Shown in pieces: positions 25,165 through 35,557 of a DNA stretch of 64,000 nt. The notes beneath the pieces were generated by a model. That model did no database searches and was not told the DNA's origin. It saw only the letters and a list, made by a program, of their open reading frames with translations. Each line of letters starts with the position of its first letter. Position 1 is the stretch's first letter. Position numbers and translations under genes: made by a program. The stretch spans positions 858,807 to 922,806 of the forward strand of contig NZ_QPEQ01000002.1 in assembly GCF_009455625.1 (NCBI RefSeq). The letters run 5' to 3'. The DNA comes from Paraburkholderia bonniea (GTDB lineage Bacteria > Pseudomonadota > Gammaproteobacteria > Burkholderiales > Burkholderiaceae).

Positions 25165-28100
25165 TTTTTTGTACCCTTCAAGTTCTCCATGGTGTTCTGG
25201 AACCCCCACCACGAATTCGTCGCAGGATCAAGCAGTGGATCGACTGAACCTCCTAGCCCTGTAGCATTACCGAGCGGAATTCCGGCTTGCTTTCCGGCAT
25301 ATGTTGGCACGGCCTTGGTTATACCCAGTACAGCCTTTTCCACCCATCCACTAGCATCGCCAGCCCACGCGCTCAAGTTGGCTCCATAGACTCCACCGAT
25401 TCCTCCCCCAATAAAGCCGCCGATGGCTTCTGCAGTCGTAACAGGCTTGTCCGTAGCGTAATTGGTCAATGCTGTAATTCCCAGTCCAGTGGCAGCTGCT
25501 TTACACGCAACACCTCCAGAAACCAGACATGCGGTTACAGCAAGTGCAGCTTTTCCAGTGCGCTCATACACAATATTCTGATCGCGCAATCCGGCATCAG
25601 TCAGTCCTGTTCCGAGTTGCTGCTGCCCTGCATCGTAGGCTTGCTGGTTGCCTGCAATGTACTGGCTGTTGTAGTCGTGGTTTGCGTACTGTGGATCGCT
25701 CTTGTATCCGTCGCAGTTCAGGTTCTGGCACCCGACGATGCTACGTACTTCCCAGTCATGTACACCGCCCGATGCGGTCGATGTCTGCTGGTCCGAGTTG
25801 CGCAGCAATTCCGCAACGATCCGGCCTTCCGCTTCCTGTTCACTGATGCCGAGTTGCTTTGCAACGATCTTTGCATCCTTCTTCGCCATCGCATACTCGT
25901 CGGGGTGTAACTGCCGGTTAAACCGGTCCACATTCCCCCCAGCAACCGCGCCCGCATTCCCGCCCACTGCCGCACCTGCGCCTGTCGCAATAGCGTTCGC
26001 CACGATGTTGCCAAGGGCGGTGTTGATGTCAGCACTGCCGGTCGGGTTTGAACCTGCAATTGCAGCACTAATTTCATTCAGCTTGCCCGCTGCAATCGAT
26101 GCGATCCCCGCACCCGCTGCACTACCAGGCGCGTTTCCGCCCGCAAGGCCAGTCACCATTGCCACTCCCGCCGCCTGCATGCCCGCTCGCGCCGTGCCGC
26201 CTTCCTTCCACGCCTCCATCCCGGCCTGATCGCCACGGGCCTTTGCCGCGTCGTACTTCGACTGTGCAAAGTCTCCAATCCGCCGTGATACCGCTTCACC
26301 CGCTGCGCTGGCTGCGGCCATCATGTCTGCCTGGCGCTCGAGCAGGTTGTTCACGTCCGGTAGCCTGGCGATCGTGCCGTTTGTGTTCGACGCGTCACGG
26401 TTCAGGCTGGTGATGTCCTGTCTCTGGCTGGCTGCATCGGTCACGCTGATCGTGCCCGCGCTGATACTGCTACGCGTGGTTGCGCTGTCGTTGCCGCTGT
26501 CATTCTGGCTCAGCATTGGGGTGCCACCGCCGGTGTTCTTCCCTGAGGTATTGCCATGGGTGCTGTAGTTCGCCCCTCCATCGCCAGTGCTCACGCCTGC
26601 GCTGAAACCGCTGCCTGATGCCTTGTAGTTCGACGTGTTGCTGATATCGGAGAAGGTGAGGGTGCCGGTTGTGAGCGTGTTCTTCGACGCATCAGCGCTG
26701 CCTGCGAGATACGCACCGTTCAGACCGGTATGGCCTTTAACGCTGATGTCGAATCCGCCGTCACCGGCCTGAATGCCCGCCTGTTCGTTCACGCCCGCGT
26801 AATTGCCTCTGGCGTTCGCGCTGGTGTGGCTGAAGCTCGCACTGCCACCGCCCTGGCTGAGCGTAAATCCTCCTCCGCTGCTTTCCTGATGCGCAGTGCT
26901 CGACATCGTGTCCTGCACGCTCGCCATGTTCAGGTTGCCGCCGATCGTGGCGCTCACCTGGCGGCCGTTGAGGTTCGAGCTAATGATGTTTGTGTCGCCG
27001 CCCGAAATGATCGTCGCGGTGCTGGCTGCGCTCACGTGCGTGTTGTTCTGCGTCGCGCTGTCGCTGCGGCCATTGCCGTGGGCTTTCGACATCGACGCAG
27101 AAACCCCGAAGCCCTGTGTGCCATAGGAGATACCAACGCTCGCGCTGCCAGATTCGTTGCTGCTGCGCGTCGAGCTGGTATCGGTAGTGTTCACTAGGCT
27201 GACCTGATTTTTTGCCGCCAGGATCACGTCGTTCGCGTTCACGTTTGAACCGGCGATTGTCAGGTTGCCGCTGCCCGGCGTGCTTTCACCCTTCGCCACA
27301 AACGCGGCCGTGCCGCCTGCCGTCACCTTCGAGCCGCGATGCGTCGTGCTGTCTTCGGCATAAGTGCGCCTGCTGTGGCTGCTGCCGTAACTGAGTTCGA
27401 TCCTGGCCGAGGGCATTTGTCCGCTGGCCAGTTCGCCCAGGGCGGCACCAGCCGCGCCTGACGAATCCATCGCACCGCTGGCCGCCGCCATGCCGTGCAG
27501 GGCGGCCGCGCGATTATCCTGGCTGCGGCTCGCTGCATGGGCCTGGTCAATGGTGTTGGACACGGCGTCGATCACCGGGGCCTTGAGCGCGAGCGTAAAG
27601 CCGCTCTGTTTGACTTCGTGTGTCTCGTCGTGGTGCTGCGTGTCGACAGCGGCGTCAAGCGTGATGTTCGTGCCGGTGCCTGTCAGGTTTTGTGCCGCGA
27701 CCAGATCGCTGCCCGTGACGTGCAGGTCTTTGCCTGCGCTGAGGTTAAGGTTGCCGCCGAGCGAGCCGACGGTGCTGCCGGTGTGTGTCACCTGTGTGGT
27801 GTTCGCGGTGTCAGTCTGCGTCTTGCTGCCCACCGAAATGCCGATTCCACCCCCCGTGCCGAAGCCGGATTCGTGCTTCTGGTTGTAGCCCGAACTGGTT
27901 TGCGTGTCCTGCGAGGCGGTGAGGTTCATGTTGCCTGCGGCCGCCAGATTCACGTCGTGTGTGCCCGCGATGGTCGAGCCCTGCACGTTCAGGTTCTTGC
28001 CCGCGCTGACGGTCACTGTCTCGCCGGATAGGGTGCTGCCCACGCCGAGGTTCGCCTGCGTGTCCTGCATCGTTTGAGTGGTCGAGCCGTGTACGAAGCT

Positions 28101-31100
28101 GCCGCGCTTCGATTCGCTCGCGGAGTACGCATCGTGTTCCTCACGGCCTTCGCTGATGTGGACGTCGCCCGTGGCGGCGAGGGTTGCTGCGCCGCTGCCT
28201 GCTGCCAGTGAAGAACCGGTGAGCGTGATGTTGCCTTTACCCTGGTCGGTGCTCACGGCTGCGAGTGTTGCGTTGCCGCCTGCGCGGATGTTCGTCCCGA
28301 TGGTCTGTTCGTCGTAGCGGCGGTCGGTTTGCTGACGGGTCTTGTCGTCGGTGGCGACGTTGTTATAGGTCGTGGTGTTGAGGACGCTGGCCGCAGTCAG
28401 GTTGCCGCCTGCGGCTACCGTGATATCGCCATCTGCGTTGAGGGTCGCGCCGCTGAGCGTCGTGTCGTTGCCGCTCTGCAATGCGAGGCTGCCGCCTGAA
28501 GTGAGGGCGCTGGTCTGGTGCATCGTGCTGGAGGCTTCCCAGTGATGGTCGGCATGCTTTCCCAGCGACTGTGATGTGTCCAACTGCACGGTATCCACGG
28601 TGATGTCGTGGCCCGCTGTGATTTGCGCATTGCCGCCTGCAGCGATGCCCGCACCGTGAACCGCAAGGTCATGGCCCGCCATCACCAGCAGGTCCCCCGT
28701 CGCGGCCATCGTGCCCTGTGCGCCGGGCAGGCTCTGGTTGATCCTGCTCTGGCCTGCTGCCGAACTAACGCCTGCTGTATCCACCAGCGTCGTGTTCACG
28801 ATGTCATGTCCGGCGAGCACCGCGACGCGGTTGCCCGTGATGCTGCCTGACGCGTTCACCACGTCATGCGTCACGGAAACCACGGTCGTGCCGGTGTCCG
28901 TGCTGCTGCTGATTGCTCCACCCCGGTTCAGGATGTTAGTCGCGGCGATAACTGTCTGCGTGCCGCCCTTGATGACGCCCGCGTTCATCGCGCTGCCCGT
29001 GGCGCGGATCTCCACATCATCGGCCGCGATCAGCGCTCCGGCCGGCTGCAGGTCATTCGCGTGCGTTTGCGCCAGATACACCACCGGTGCGAGCACCGTC
29101 TGCGTCGTGCCATCCGGTAGCGTCACCGTCTGGTTCACCAGCCAGACAATATCGCTGGTGAGCGCTGCCATCTGCGCGGCGCTTAACGCAAGGCCAGGTT
29201 GCAGGTTGAATGCCTGCGCAACACGTACCCCACTGTTCATCAGCGCGCGGTATTCGTCCTCGTGGCTGGTGTAGCCCTGGAGATAAACCCGGCCAGTGAG
29301 CTGGGTGATCTGGTTGCGTACCTGCCGGGCTTCGTACACGCCATCGCCGAGGCGTTTGATGGTTTTAGACGGGTCGAGCCCGAGTGCTCCCAGCATGTAG
29401 TCGCTGGAAATGAAGTTTGCGTAGCGCGTAAGGCGGGGATCGGTGACAACCAGATATGACGCGCTGGGGGCGGAGTTGACGGTGTACAGCCCGCTCGATG
29501 GCAGGGTGATCGTCAGTGCGCCGCCGGGTCCGGCGATGGATTGCGGTGCGTTGATGGTCTGTGTCTGTCCGGTGGCCAGATCAACCGTCTGTGTACCTGT
29601 GCCGCTGATACTCCCCACGACGCCGTTCGCACCCAGCGTGCCACCGGTCGCACCGGTGGCGGAGTTCACCGCCGTCACGTTCGTGTTGCTGATATCAGTT
29701 GCGCTGATTTTTACAGCGTGGCTAGCGATGATCGTGCCACCTGTGCCGCCGATAGCAACAGGCGTAAGCACCACCGATGGCTGCACCACCGGACCACGGT
29801 CGCGCGCCATGTTCTCGTTCCAGGCGTAGGTCGAAACGATGTCCTGCTTCTGTTGCTGGTACAGCGTCTGGCCGGTGTTGTTGACCAGCGTGCCGCCGTA
29901 ATTACCACTCGCCACCTCGCCAGTCGCGTCAGCACCGCCGATCTGGATTGAACCGCCTGCGGCCATCGCGCTGTGCATATTGTTCAGCGTGCCGACATTG
30001 GCGAGCACCATCTTGCCGCCCGCGATGATCTGCGCCTGCTGTGTCTGCGGGCTGGTGACCCTGTCCTGCTGGGTGGTGGTGGTCGTGTCGCGGGCGATTT
30101 CTACACGCTGGTAGCCCTTGTGGGCGTCGTTGTGTGACGCGTATTCGGTTCCCGGATCGTAGTTGACGTGCGGGTCGTAGCCGTCCCAGTAGCTGACGCT
30201 GAGCGTGCCGTCAGCGTTGGGGGTGAGCGTGTTGTAGTAGATCGTCAGTGGCTGGCCGTTGCGCTGTACGACCAGTGTGCGGTCCACCGCGTTCGGGCCG
30301 CTGGTTCTCTCAATGACATCAGTGTTACTGAACGTTTCATTCAGCGGATGGCGGTAGCCGTTGTCCCACATCGCCTGGGTGCAGTGGCCCCTGTCGGCGT
30401 TGCCGGTGGTGCAGGCGAGGTACTTGTCGCGTTTGGTCTGGTGAGACGTCGTCACAGCGGTCGTGACGGTTTCGATGGTGGGTGCGGGGCGGGTGTTGGT
30501 CAGCGTCTGTGTGGCGATCTCGATCCTGCCCTGGGCTTCGATGGTGGACTGGTCGTTCGTCACCGAATGTGTGCGATGGATGAGTACGCCGTTTGTATCG
30601 CGTGTGCTGTCTGCGGCGAGGTTGATGTCGCCCAGGCTGAAGAGGTTTGCACCGCCGGTGCTGGTGATCCTGCCCGGCGAATACAGGTTCAGTTGCGAAG
30701 CAGCAGCCATCACAGCCGCTGTGCCGCTGCTGGTGATGACCTGGCTGGCGTTCAGCGTAATGGTGTTGCCGATGATCGTTGCGGTGTTGAGCAGCGAGGC
30801 GCTGTTCGTCGTCACGCTATCGCCTTCGATGCGGCCTGCGTTAGTAATCGTGTTTAGCGCATTGAGCGTCGTGGTCGAGGCGTTCAGGTGCGCGCCTGCC
30901 TGGTTGTCGAGGTTCGTGGCGTTCAGCGTGAGCGCGTTTACCGCGCCGAGCGTGCCCTGGTTCGTCAAGCGGCCCGCTGTCGTGAAGGTCAGGTTGTGGT
31001 TGGCCTGAATCGGGTTGCTGCTGGTGAGCGTGTAGTCGCCGTTGAGTGTGAGCGCGCCATCGTTCCCGGCGATGATCCGGCCGTCGCCAGTGAGCTGGTT

Positions 31101-34100
31101 TGCCGTGATGGCCAGGTCCTGTTCGCTGCCAATCGCGCCGTTCTGGTTTGTCAGTGTGCCGGTGTGGATGGAGACCGGGCCGCTGCCTGGGGGCGCTGTT
31201 CTGTTCGGCGTGCTGCTGGCTGATGAAGTCCCGGAAGAGGCCCGCTGATCGTTGCCGATACGGCCTGCGGTGTTGTCGAGCGTGGCGGTGCTGAGCGTGA
31301 TCGCGCCGTTGCCGTGGATCGAGCCGCCTGCATTGATGAGCCGCGCATTAGGGCCGCTGAGCGTGACGCTGTTCGCGCCGGATAGCGTGGCGTTCGTGTT
31401 GTCTGCGAGCTGGGTGATGCCCAGTGTGAGGTCATGGCCGGATATGAACTGGGCACCGCTGGTGTTCAGCAGCGTGTCTGCGTGCACGCTCACGTCACCA
31501 TTGCCGCCGATGGTGCCTGCGCCAGCGACGCCGCCTGCGTTGCTGTTCGTGATGGTGGCCGCGCTGAGCGATGTCGTACCCGATCCGGTGTTGGCGATGC
31601 GTCCGTTTGTGTTGTCGAGGGCTGTGGCGGTGAGGGTCAGTGTTGACGCTGGGTCGCCTGCAATCGCATTCGCTTCGATCTGTCCACCGGTGTTGTCGAT
31701 GGCGTCCTGTGCAGACACGGAGACCGTGCCGCTGCCCTGGATCAGGCCTGCGCGGTTATCAAGCGTGCTGGCGGACTGCAGCATCGCTGAGCCGCCTGCG
31801 GTAATCGTGCCGTTTGCATTGCTGATGCGGTTGCCCGATACCGATACGTTGCCGTTGCCACCAATCAGGCCATTGGCGGTGTTTGTCAGTGCGTCGCTGG
31901 CGGTGACAGTGGCGATGCCGGTGCCGCTGTTCGAGAGGGTGCCGCCATCGTTGTTAACCGACTGTGCGGTGACCGACAGCGTGCCGTCCGCCTGGATCGT
32001 GCCACCTATATTGTTCAGGATGCCTGTACTTGTTAGTGCCACATTTCGTGCACCGGCATAGCCGCCCGCGCGGTTGTCGAGCGAGCCCGTATCAAGCGTT
32101 ATGTGACGCTGTGCGGCCAGCTTGCCGCCGCGATTCGATACCGCGTCTGCGTGGATGTCGAGTGCGCCGTTCGTTGCCAGCGTGCCGCGGTTGTTTGACA
32201 GGGTGCCTGTGGTGACTGACAGCGTGCCGGTGCCGGAACTGCCTAGCCTGCCGCCGTCGTTGACCAGCGCCGCAGCATTGAGCGCGAAGTTGTCGCTGTT
32301 GCTCTGGAGTGTGCCGGATGTGTTGTCGAGTGTGCCGCTGACATCAAGCGTCGTTGTGCCGGTGCCGGTTTGTGTGAGGTTGCCGCTGTGGTTGATGAGG
32401 TTCACCGTATGTAGCGTGAACTGGTCTGCGCTGAGGTTGCCGTGGCGGTTATCGATGGTCGTGGCATCCAGCGCCGCCAGGTTCCCGGCCGAGAGCGTGC
32501 CGCGGTTCGTCAGCGTTGTCCCTGCCGTGACGTCGAGGTTGCCGTTTGCCGCCAGCGTGCCGCTGCTGAACAGTGTCTGCACCGCGTGGGCAATCAGCGA
32601 CTGCACGGCGGTAATCGAACCGGCGTTGGCGATTTGTCCGGCCTGTACGGTCACATTGCCGTTGCCGCCAATGGTGCCGGTGGTGCGGCCTGTGCCATCT
32701 GTGCCACTTGCATCACCCGTGCCGTTGTTCAGCAGGCCGCCAATCGCCAGCGTCAGCGCATCCGCCCCCAGCGCGGCGACATGACCACCGGTGTTGTCGA
32801 ATGAACCGGCATTGACAGAGAGCGCACCTGCCGCCTGCAGCGTGCCGCCCTGGTTCTGCAGGCCATCGGCAGTTGAGACCGCCAGCGTGCTACCCGAACG
32901 TATCTGGCCGTTGCGGTTGCCCAGTGCACCCGCTGTGATGGCCAGCGCACCATCCGGGGACAGCGCCCCGTTGTCGTTCATCAGCATCCCGGCTGCGTGC
33001 AGGTTTAGCGCGCCGCCTGATGTCGTGGTTGCGCCTGACAGGTTCAGATCGCCACCGCTGGCGCGCAGGGCCAGCGTGCCATTGGCCGAGGTGCGGCTGT
33101 CCGCGAGATTGAGCGCCGCGCCATTCAGCGCAGCATTCCCGCCCGCTGCATTGCGGCCTGTCGCACTGAGTGTGCCGTTACCTAGTATCACCAGGTCACC
33201 AGCGTGCGCGAGACTGCCATCGCTGTTTACACCAGCGCCAAGCGTGCCCGTCGATGCCACATTGCCTGCATGAATCGCTGTGTTCTGCCGCGCGGCGAGC
33301 ATGCCGCTATTTGTCAGCGTGCCTGAGGTCTTGACGCTGAGATTCTGTTGCGCATAGGTGGTGCCACTATGCTCGATGCCTTCGCGTGCAAAGAGACTGA
33401 GATTGCCGCTGGCATTAGCCTGTCCGGCAAGAACCAGCTTGCCTTCGGTGGTCAGCGTTAACTCACCCGCCTGCGCCGCCAGCACACCCTGAGTAGACAC
33501 CCCAACGCCATGCTCATTGCCAACCAGCATGATCCGGTTCGCGTACATCCCGCCTAACTGGCTCACGTCGATCGAAACACCCGGCACCGGGCCATCACCC
33601 GCGATCGCCGTGGCACCGAGCGTGTCGTGATCGACGGCATTTGCCCCCGTGATGACGTTCAGGTTTTTAGCGTAGATCGCCGCGTTCGCCTGCACCGCGC
33701 GCGTAATCAGATCGACCTGATCGGTCGCCCCAGCGATCAGCCCCGCACCCTCGATGCGGATATGGCCGCGGCTCACGCTAAAACCCGCAAGCGAGCCATC
33801 CGGCGCGAAGTTCGGCGTGCCAGTGCTCAGAATCGCGCGTGACGTGTTGATAAAACCGCCACCATTCACGCTGATACCCGAGCCATTCGCAATCACGACT
33901 TCGGCACGCGGGCCAGCGACTTCGAGATACCCGTTGATCTGGCTCGCCGCACGGCTGTTAACCTGATTGACGATGACCCGCGCAGACTGGCCCGGCCCGA
34001 AGTTAGGATTCCCGTTGATCAAACCCGCCTGCTGCGTCTGCACGACCACTGGCGAGTTGTTCAGAATCGCACCGCGCCGGGGCACGTCGAACTGGCCATA

Positions 34101-34448
34101 AGTATTCAGCGACACCCCGGCACCCGAAGGCCGGTTGAGGTTCACCTGGGGCAAGCCGTTTTGCGTTTGTACGACCGAAGGCGAATACACCCCACCCGGA
34201 ACAATCTGCGCACCCGACCAGACAGGCAGGGTGCCGAGCAGCACGAGCGTAGCCAGTGCGGCAGGACGAAGTGCAAACGTGACTGGCCAATGTCCTGCAC
34301 CTGAAGTGCCCGCCACGTTTGCCGTCGCACCGTAACAGCCCGTCCTGACTTGCTGCGTTTGCTGAATGTTGGCCGTGGTGCCCGCTTTAACCACGGCATG
34401 TCTCGCTCTCAGACGGCTGAACAGAAGTCGTTTATTGCTGTGTTTCAT
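25161..34448 (-). CDS. cdiA: CdiA/filamentous haemagglutinin-like contact-dependent inhibition exoprotein
   Basis: The protein has 3095 residues. A long signal region (residues 1-~78, basic start MKHSNKRLLF and hydrophobic core LATLVLLGTLPVW) is followed by the TPS haemagglutination domain (~80-330, with NLNRPSGAGVSLNTYGQFDV and the NPNF motifs). Hundreds of residues of FHA beta-helix repeats (~350-2050), an FHA-2 region and a pretoxin region follow. The junction DRFNRQLHPDE lies at ~2842. The last ~250 residues are the delivered tip. They contain an entry-domain-like part (EVRSIVGCQNLNCDGYKSDP) and a Gly-rich hydrophobic toxin part with four Cys, ending LKGTKK. It is exported through an outer-membrane TpsB (CdiB) partner, which is not encoded in the window. 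Immunity is provided by the overlapping downstream gene. Confidence 0.95.
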   Translation of the reverse strand: MKHSNKRLLFSRLRARHAVVKAGTTANIQQTQQVRTGCYGATANVAGTSGAGHWPVTFALRPAALATLVLLGTLPVWSGAQIVPGGVYSPSVVQTQNGLPQVNLNRPSGAGVSLNTYGQFDVPRRGAILNNSPVVVQTQQAGLINGNPNFGPGQSARVIVNQVNSRAASQINGYLEVAGPRAEVVIANGSGISVNGGGFINTSRAILSTGTPNFAPDGSLAGFSVSRGHIRIEGAGLIAGATDQVDLITRAVQANAAIYAKNLNVITGANAVDHDTLGATAIAGDGPVPGVSIDVSQLGGMYANRIMLVGNEHGVGVSTQGVLAAQAGELTLTTEGKLVLAGQANASGNLSLFAREGIEHSGTTYAQQNLSVKTSGTLTNSGMLAARQNTAIHAGNVASTGTLGAGVNSDGSLAHAGDLVILGNGTLSATGRNAAGGNAALNGAALNLADSRTSANGTLALRASGGDLNLSGATTTSGGALNLHAAGMLMNDNGALSPDGALAITAGALGNRNGQIRSGSTLAVSTADGLQNQGGTLQAAGALSVNAGSFDNTGGHVAALGADALTLAIGGLLNNGTGDASGTDGTGRTTGTIGGNGNVTVQAGQIANAGSITAVQSLIAHAVQTLFSSGTLAANGNLDVTAGTTLTNRGTLSAGNLAALDATTIDNRHGNLSADQFTLHTVNLINHSGNLTQTGTGTTTLDVSGTLDNTSGTLQSNSDNFALNAAALVNDGGRLGSSGTGTLSVTTGTLSNNRGTLATNGALDIHADAVSNRGGKLAAQRHITLDTGSLDNRAGGYAGARNVALTSTGILNNIGGTIQADGTLSVTAQSVNNDGGTLSNSGTGIATVTASDALTNTANGLIGGNGNVSVSGNRISNANGTITAGGSAMLQSASTLDNRAGLIQGSGTVSVSAQDAIDNTGGQIEANAIAGDPASTLTLTATALDNTNGRIANTGSGTTSLSAATITNSNAGGVAGAGTIGGNGDVSVHADTLLNTSGAQFISGHDLTLGITQLADNTNATLSGANSVTLSGPNARLINAGGSIHGNGAITLSTATLDNTAGRIGNDQRASSGTSSASSTPNRTAPPGSGPVSIHTGTLTNQNGAIGSEQDLAITANQLTGDGRIIAGNDGALTLNGDYTLTSSNPIQANHNLTFTTAGRLTNQGTLGAVNALTLNATNLDNQAGAHLNASTTTLNALNTITNAGRIEGDSVTTNSASLLNTATIIGNTITLNASQVITSSGTAAVMAAASQLNLYSPGRITSTGGANLFSLGDINLAADSTRDTNGVLIHRTHSVTNDQSTIEAQGRIEIATQTLTNTRPAPTIETVTTAVTTSHQTKRDKYLACTTGNADRGHCTQAMWDNGYRHPLNETFSNTDVIERTSGPNAVDRTLVVQRNGQPLTIYYNTLTPNADGTLSVSYWDGYDPHVNYDPGTEYASHNDAHKGYQRVEIARDTTTTTQQDRVTSPQTQQAQIIAGGKMVLANVGTLNNMHSAMAAGGSIQIGGADATGEVASGNYGGTLVNNTGQTLYQQQKQDIVSTYAWNENMARDRGPVVQPSVVLTPVAIGGTGGTIIASHAVKISATDISNTNVTAVNSATGATGGTLGANGVVGSISGTGTQTVDLATGQTQTINAPQSIAGPGGALTITLPSSGLYTVNSAPSASYLVVTDPRLTRYANFISSDYMLGALGLDPSKTIKRLGDGVYEARQVRNQITQLTGRVYLQGYTSHEDEYRALMNSGVRVAQAFNLQPGLALSAAQMAALTSDIVWLVNQTVTLPDGTTQTVLAPVVYLAQTHANDLQPAGALIAADDVEIRATGSAMNAGVIKGGTQTVIAATNILNRGGAISSSTDTGTTVVSVTHDVVNASGSITGNRVAVLAGHDIVNTTLVDTAGVSSAAGQSRINQSLPGAQGTMAATGDLLVMAGHDLAVHGAGIAAGGNAQITAGHDITVDTVQLDTSQSLGKHADHHWEASSTMHQTSALTSGGSLALQSGNDTTLSGATLNADGDITVAAGGNLTAASVLNTTTYNNVATDDKTRQQTDRRYDEQTIGTNIRAGGNATLAAVSTDQGKGNITLTGSSLAAGSGAATLAATGDVHISEGREEHDAYSASESKRGSFVHGSTTQTMQDTQANLGVGSTLSGETVTVSAGKNLNVQGSTIAGTHDVNLAAAGNMNLTASQDTQTSSGYNQKHESGFGTGGGIGISVGSKTQTDTANTTQVTHTGSTVGSLGGNLNLSAGKDLHVTGSDLVAAQNLTGTGTNITLDAAVDTQHHDETHEVKQSGFTLALKAPVIDAVSNTIDQAHAASRSQDNRAAALHGMAAASGAMDSSGAAGAALGELASGQMPSARIELSYGSSHSRRTYAEDSTTHRGSKVTAGGTAAFVAKGESTPGSGNLTIAGSNVNANDVILAAKNQVSLVNTTDTSSTRSSNESGSASVGISYGTQGFGVSASMSKAHGNGRSDSATQNNTHVSAASTATIISGGDTNIISSNLNGRQVSATIGGNLNMASVQDTMSSTAHQESSGGGFTLSQGGGSASFSHTSANARGNYAGVNEQAGIQAGDGGFDISVKGHTGLNGAYLAGSADASKNTLTTGTLTFSDISNTSNYKASGSGFSAGVSTGDGGANYSTHGNTSGKNTGGGTPMLSQNDSGNDSATTRSSISAGTISVTDAASQRQDITSLNRDASNTNGTIARLPDVNNLLERQADMMAAASAAGEAVSRRIGDFAQSKYDAAKARGDQAGMEAWKEGGTARAGMQAAGVAMVTGLAGGNAPGSAAGAGIASIAAGKLNEISAAIAGSNPTGSADINTALGNIVANAIATGAGAAVGGNAGAVAGGNVDRFNRQLHPDEYAMAKKDAKIVAKQLGISEQEAEGRIVAELLRNSDQQTSTASGGVHDWEVRSIVGCQNLNCDGYKSDPQYANHDYNSQYIAGNQQAYDAGQQQLGTGLTDAGLRDQNIVYERTGKAALAVTACLVSGGVACKAAATGLGITALTNYATDKPVTTAEAIGGFIGGGIGGVYGANLSAWAGDASGWVEKAVLGITKAVPTYAGKQAGIPLGNATGLGGSVDPLLDPATNSWWGFQNTMENLKGTKK
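25912..27376. repeat. 1.46-kb direct repeat, copy B (inside cdiA)
   Basis: Partner of 23114-24578. It ends at the SHSRRTYAEDS codons of cdiA. Confidence 0.95.
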
Positions 34449-34661
34449 CTGGTCTCATTCGTTTTACTAATTTTTAATGAGCGGCAATTTAGCGCCAGAT
34501 GAATCAGAGGATTTGGGTTAACACGCTTTTTTGAGCGAAATACAACGCTTTTAGACAAATCGGATTGCGCTTATCGAGCATTTTATAAATCTGCGCTAGA
34601 GCAAGAAAAGAGCGAGGTACGAAGAAGGGAAATACCCTGAATCAAACATAAGCAGGAAAAC

Positions 34662-34683
34662 GAGCGCAGCTTTGGCTGCGCTC
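34662..34683. repeat. Hairpin GAGCGCAGC/GCTGCGCTC
   Basis: Perfect 9-bp arms with a TTTG loop at the downstream end of the decayed transposase and about 215 bp upstream of cdiA. It may be an old terminator that shields cdiA from read-through. Confidence 0.6.
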
Positions 34684-34689
34684 AACCGC

Positions 34690-35056
34690 TCTTTGCTCTC
34701 GACGCCCCGCCGGGCAATTCCACGCTGTTTCAGGCACTGCCAACGCTGGCCGCATCCACACTGACCCGTTCCCAGTCAATCTGGTCCTGCTCGCGCAACC
34801 AGTGAAGCCTCCTTGTCCCACACGCCCGCGGCCAGCCAGTCCCGCAAGCATCGCCAGCAAGTCATACCGCTACCGAAACCGCAGTTCCTGCAAACAGCTC
34901 TTCCCCAGGAATACCGGTTTGCAGGACACACCGAATGCCGTTCAATACAGTCAGCTCATCAACCGTGCGCCCGCAACCGCCTTTGCCGCGATGGGCGTAA
35001 CCGCCAGAATCAACGCTTCCAGGCCTACCCATAACTTTCGTCTTGCCATGCCGCCA
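34690..35056 (-). pseudogene. Decayed IS5-family transposase remnant
   Basis: Complement frames give IS5-like fragments in order: VDELTVLNGIRCVLQTGIPG, then (shifted frame) GFGSGMTCWRCLRDWLAAGV, then (first frame again) WLREQDQIDWERVSVDAASV. These match the N-terminal DUF4096-type half of IS5-group transposases, broken by two frameshifts and stop codons. The DDE catalytic half is absent. Terminal repeats were not identified. It lies directly upstream of cdiA, and the adjacent DNA to 35557 is AT-rich. Confidence 0.78.
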
Positions 35057-35557
35057 TGGCCACGGTGGACATCACTCAAATGTCCGGGTTGTGGTAGTGA
35101 ATTCAAATAACCGTTTTGCATAAATAATTCTGAGTTACTTTGTCTGAAGGGAAAATATCCAGCAAGCCACCCGGATATTTTTCATCGTATTTTTGCGCCA
35201 CACGCACTACACAGCCACACCACAAAGCACGTCATTTCATTTACACCAGATTAAATTAAAAACCCAATCCGCATCAGTAGATTAAAAATATACCCCCAGC
35301 AGCCAGCAAAATTTTTATCCATCACAAATCCACACCCCCTTGATTCACGCCTGAAAAACGCCAATTTTTATTTGCCCAACCCCCACAAACCCTCCACCCA
35401 TCTATCAAACAACAAAATCATAATATTTCACTTTCAAGTATAAATTGCTGGTAAACCGCACAATCAGCATTAATCGGTAAAAATGACGAGTGGTATAACA
35501 GCCTCCATATCGGCTATCCTTGTTACGGCATCAAAATATTTTTAACAAGGAGTTTTT
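35057..35557. other. AT-rich intergenic segment
   Basis: About 500 bp, with 35100-35530 clearly poorer in G+C than the rest of the window. It contains the promoter of the 24-codon gene at 35558 and no other gene that I can support. Confidence 0.6.
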
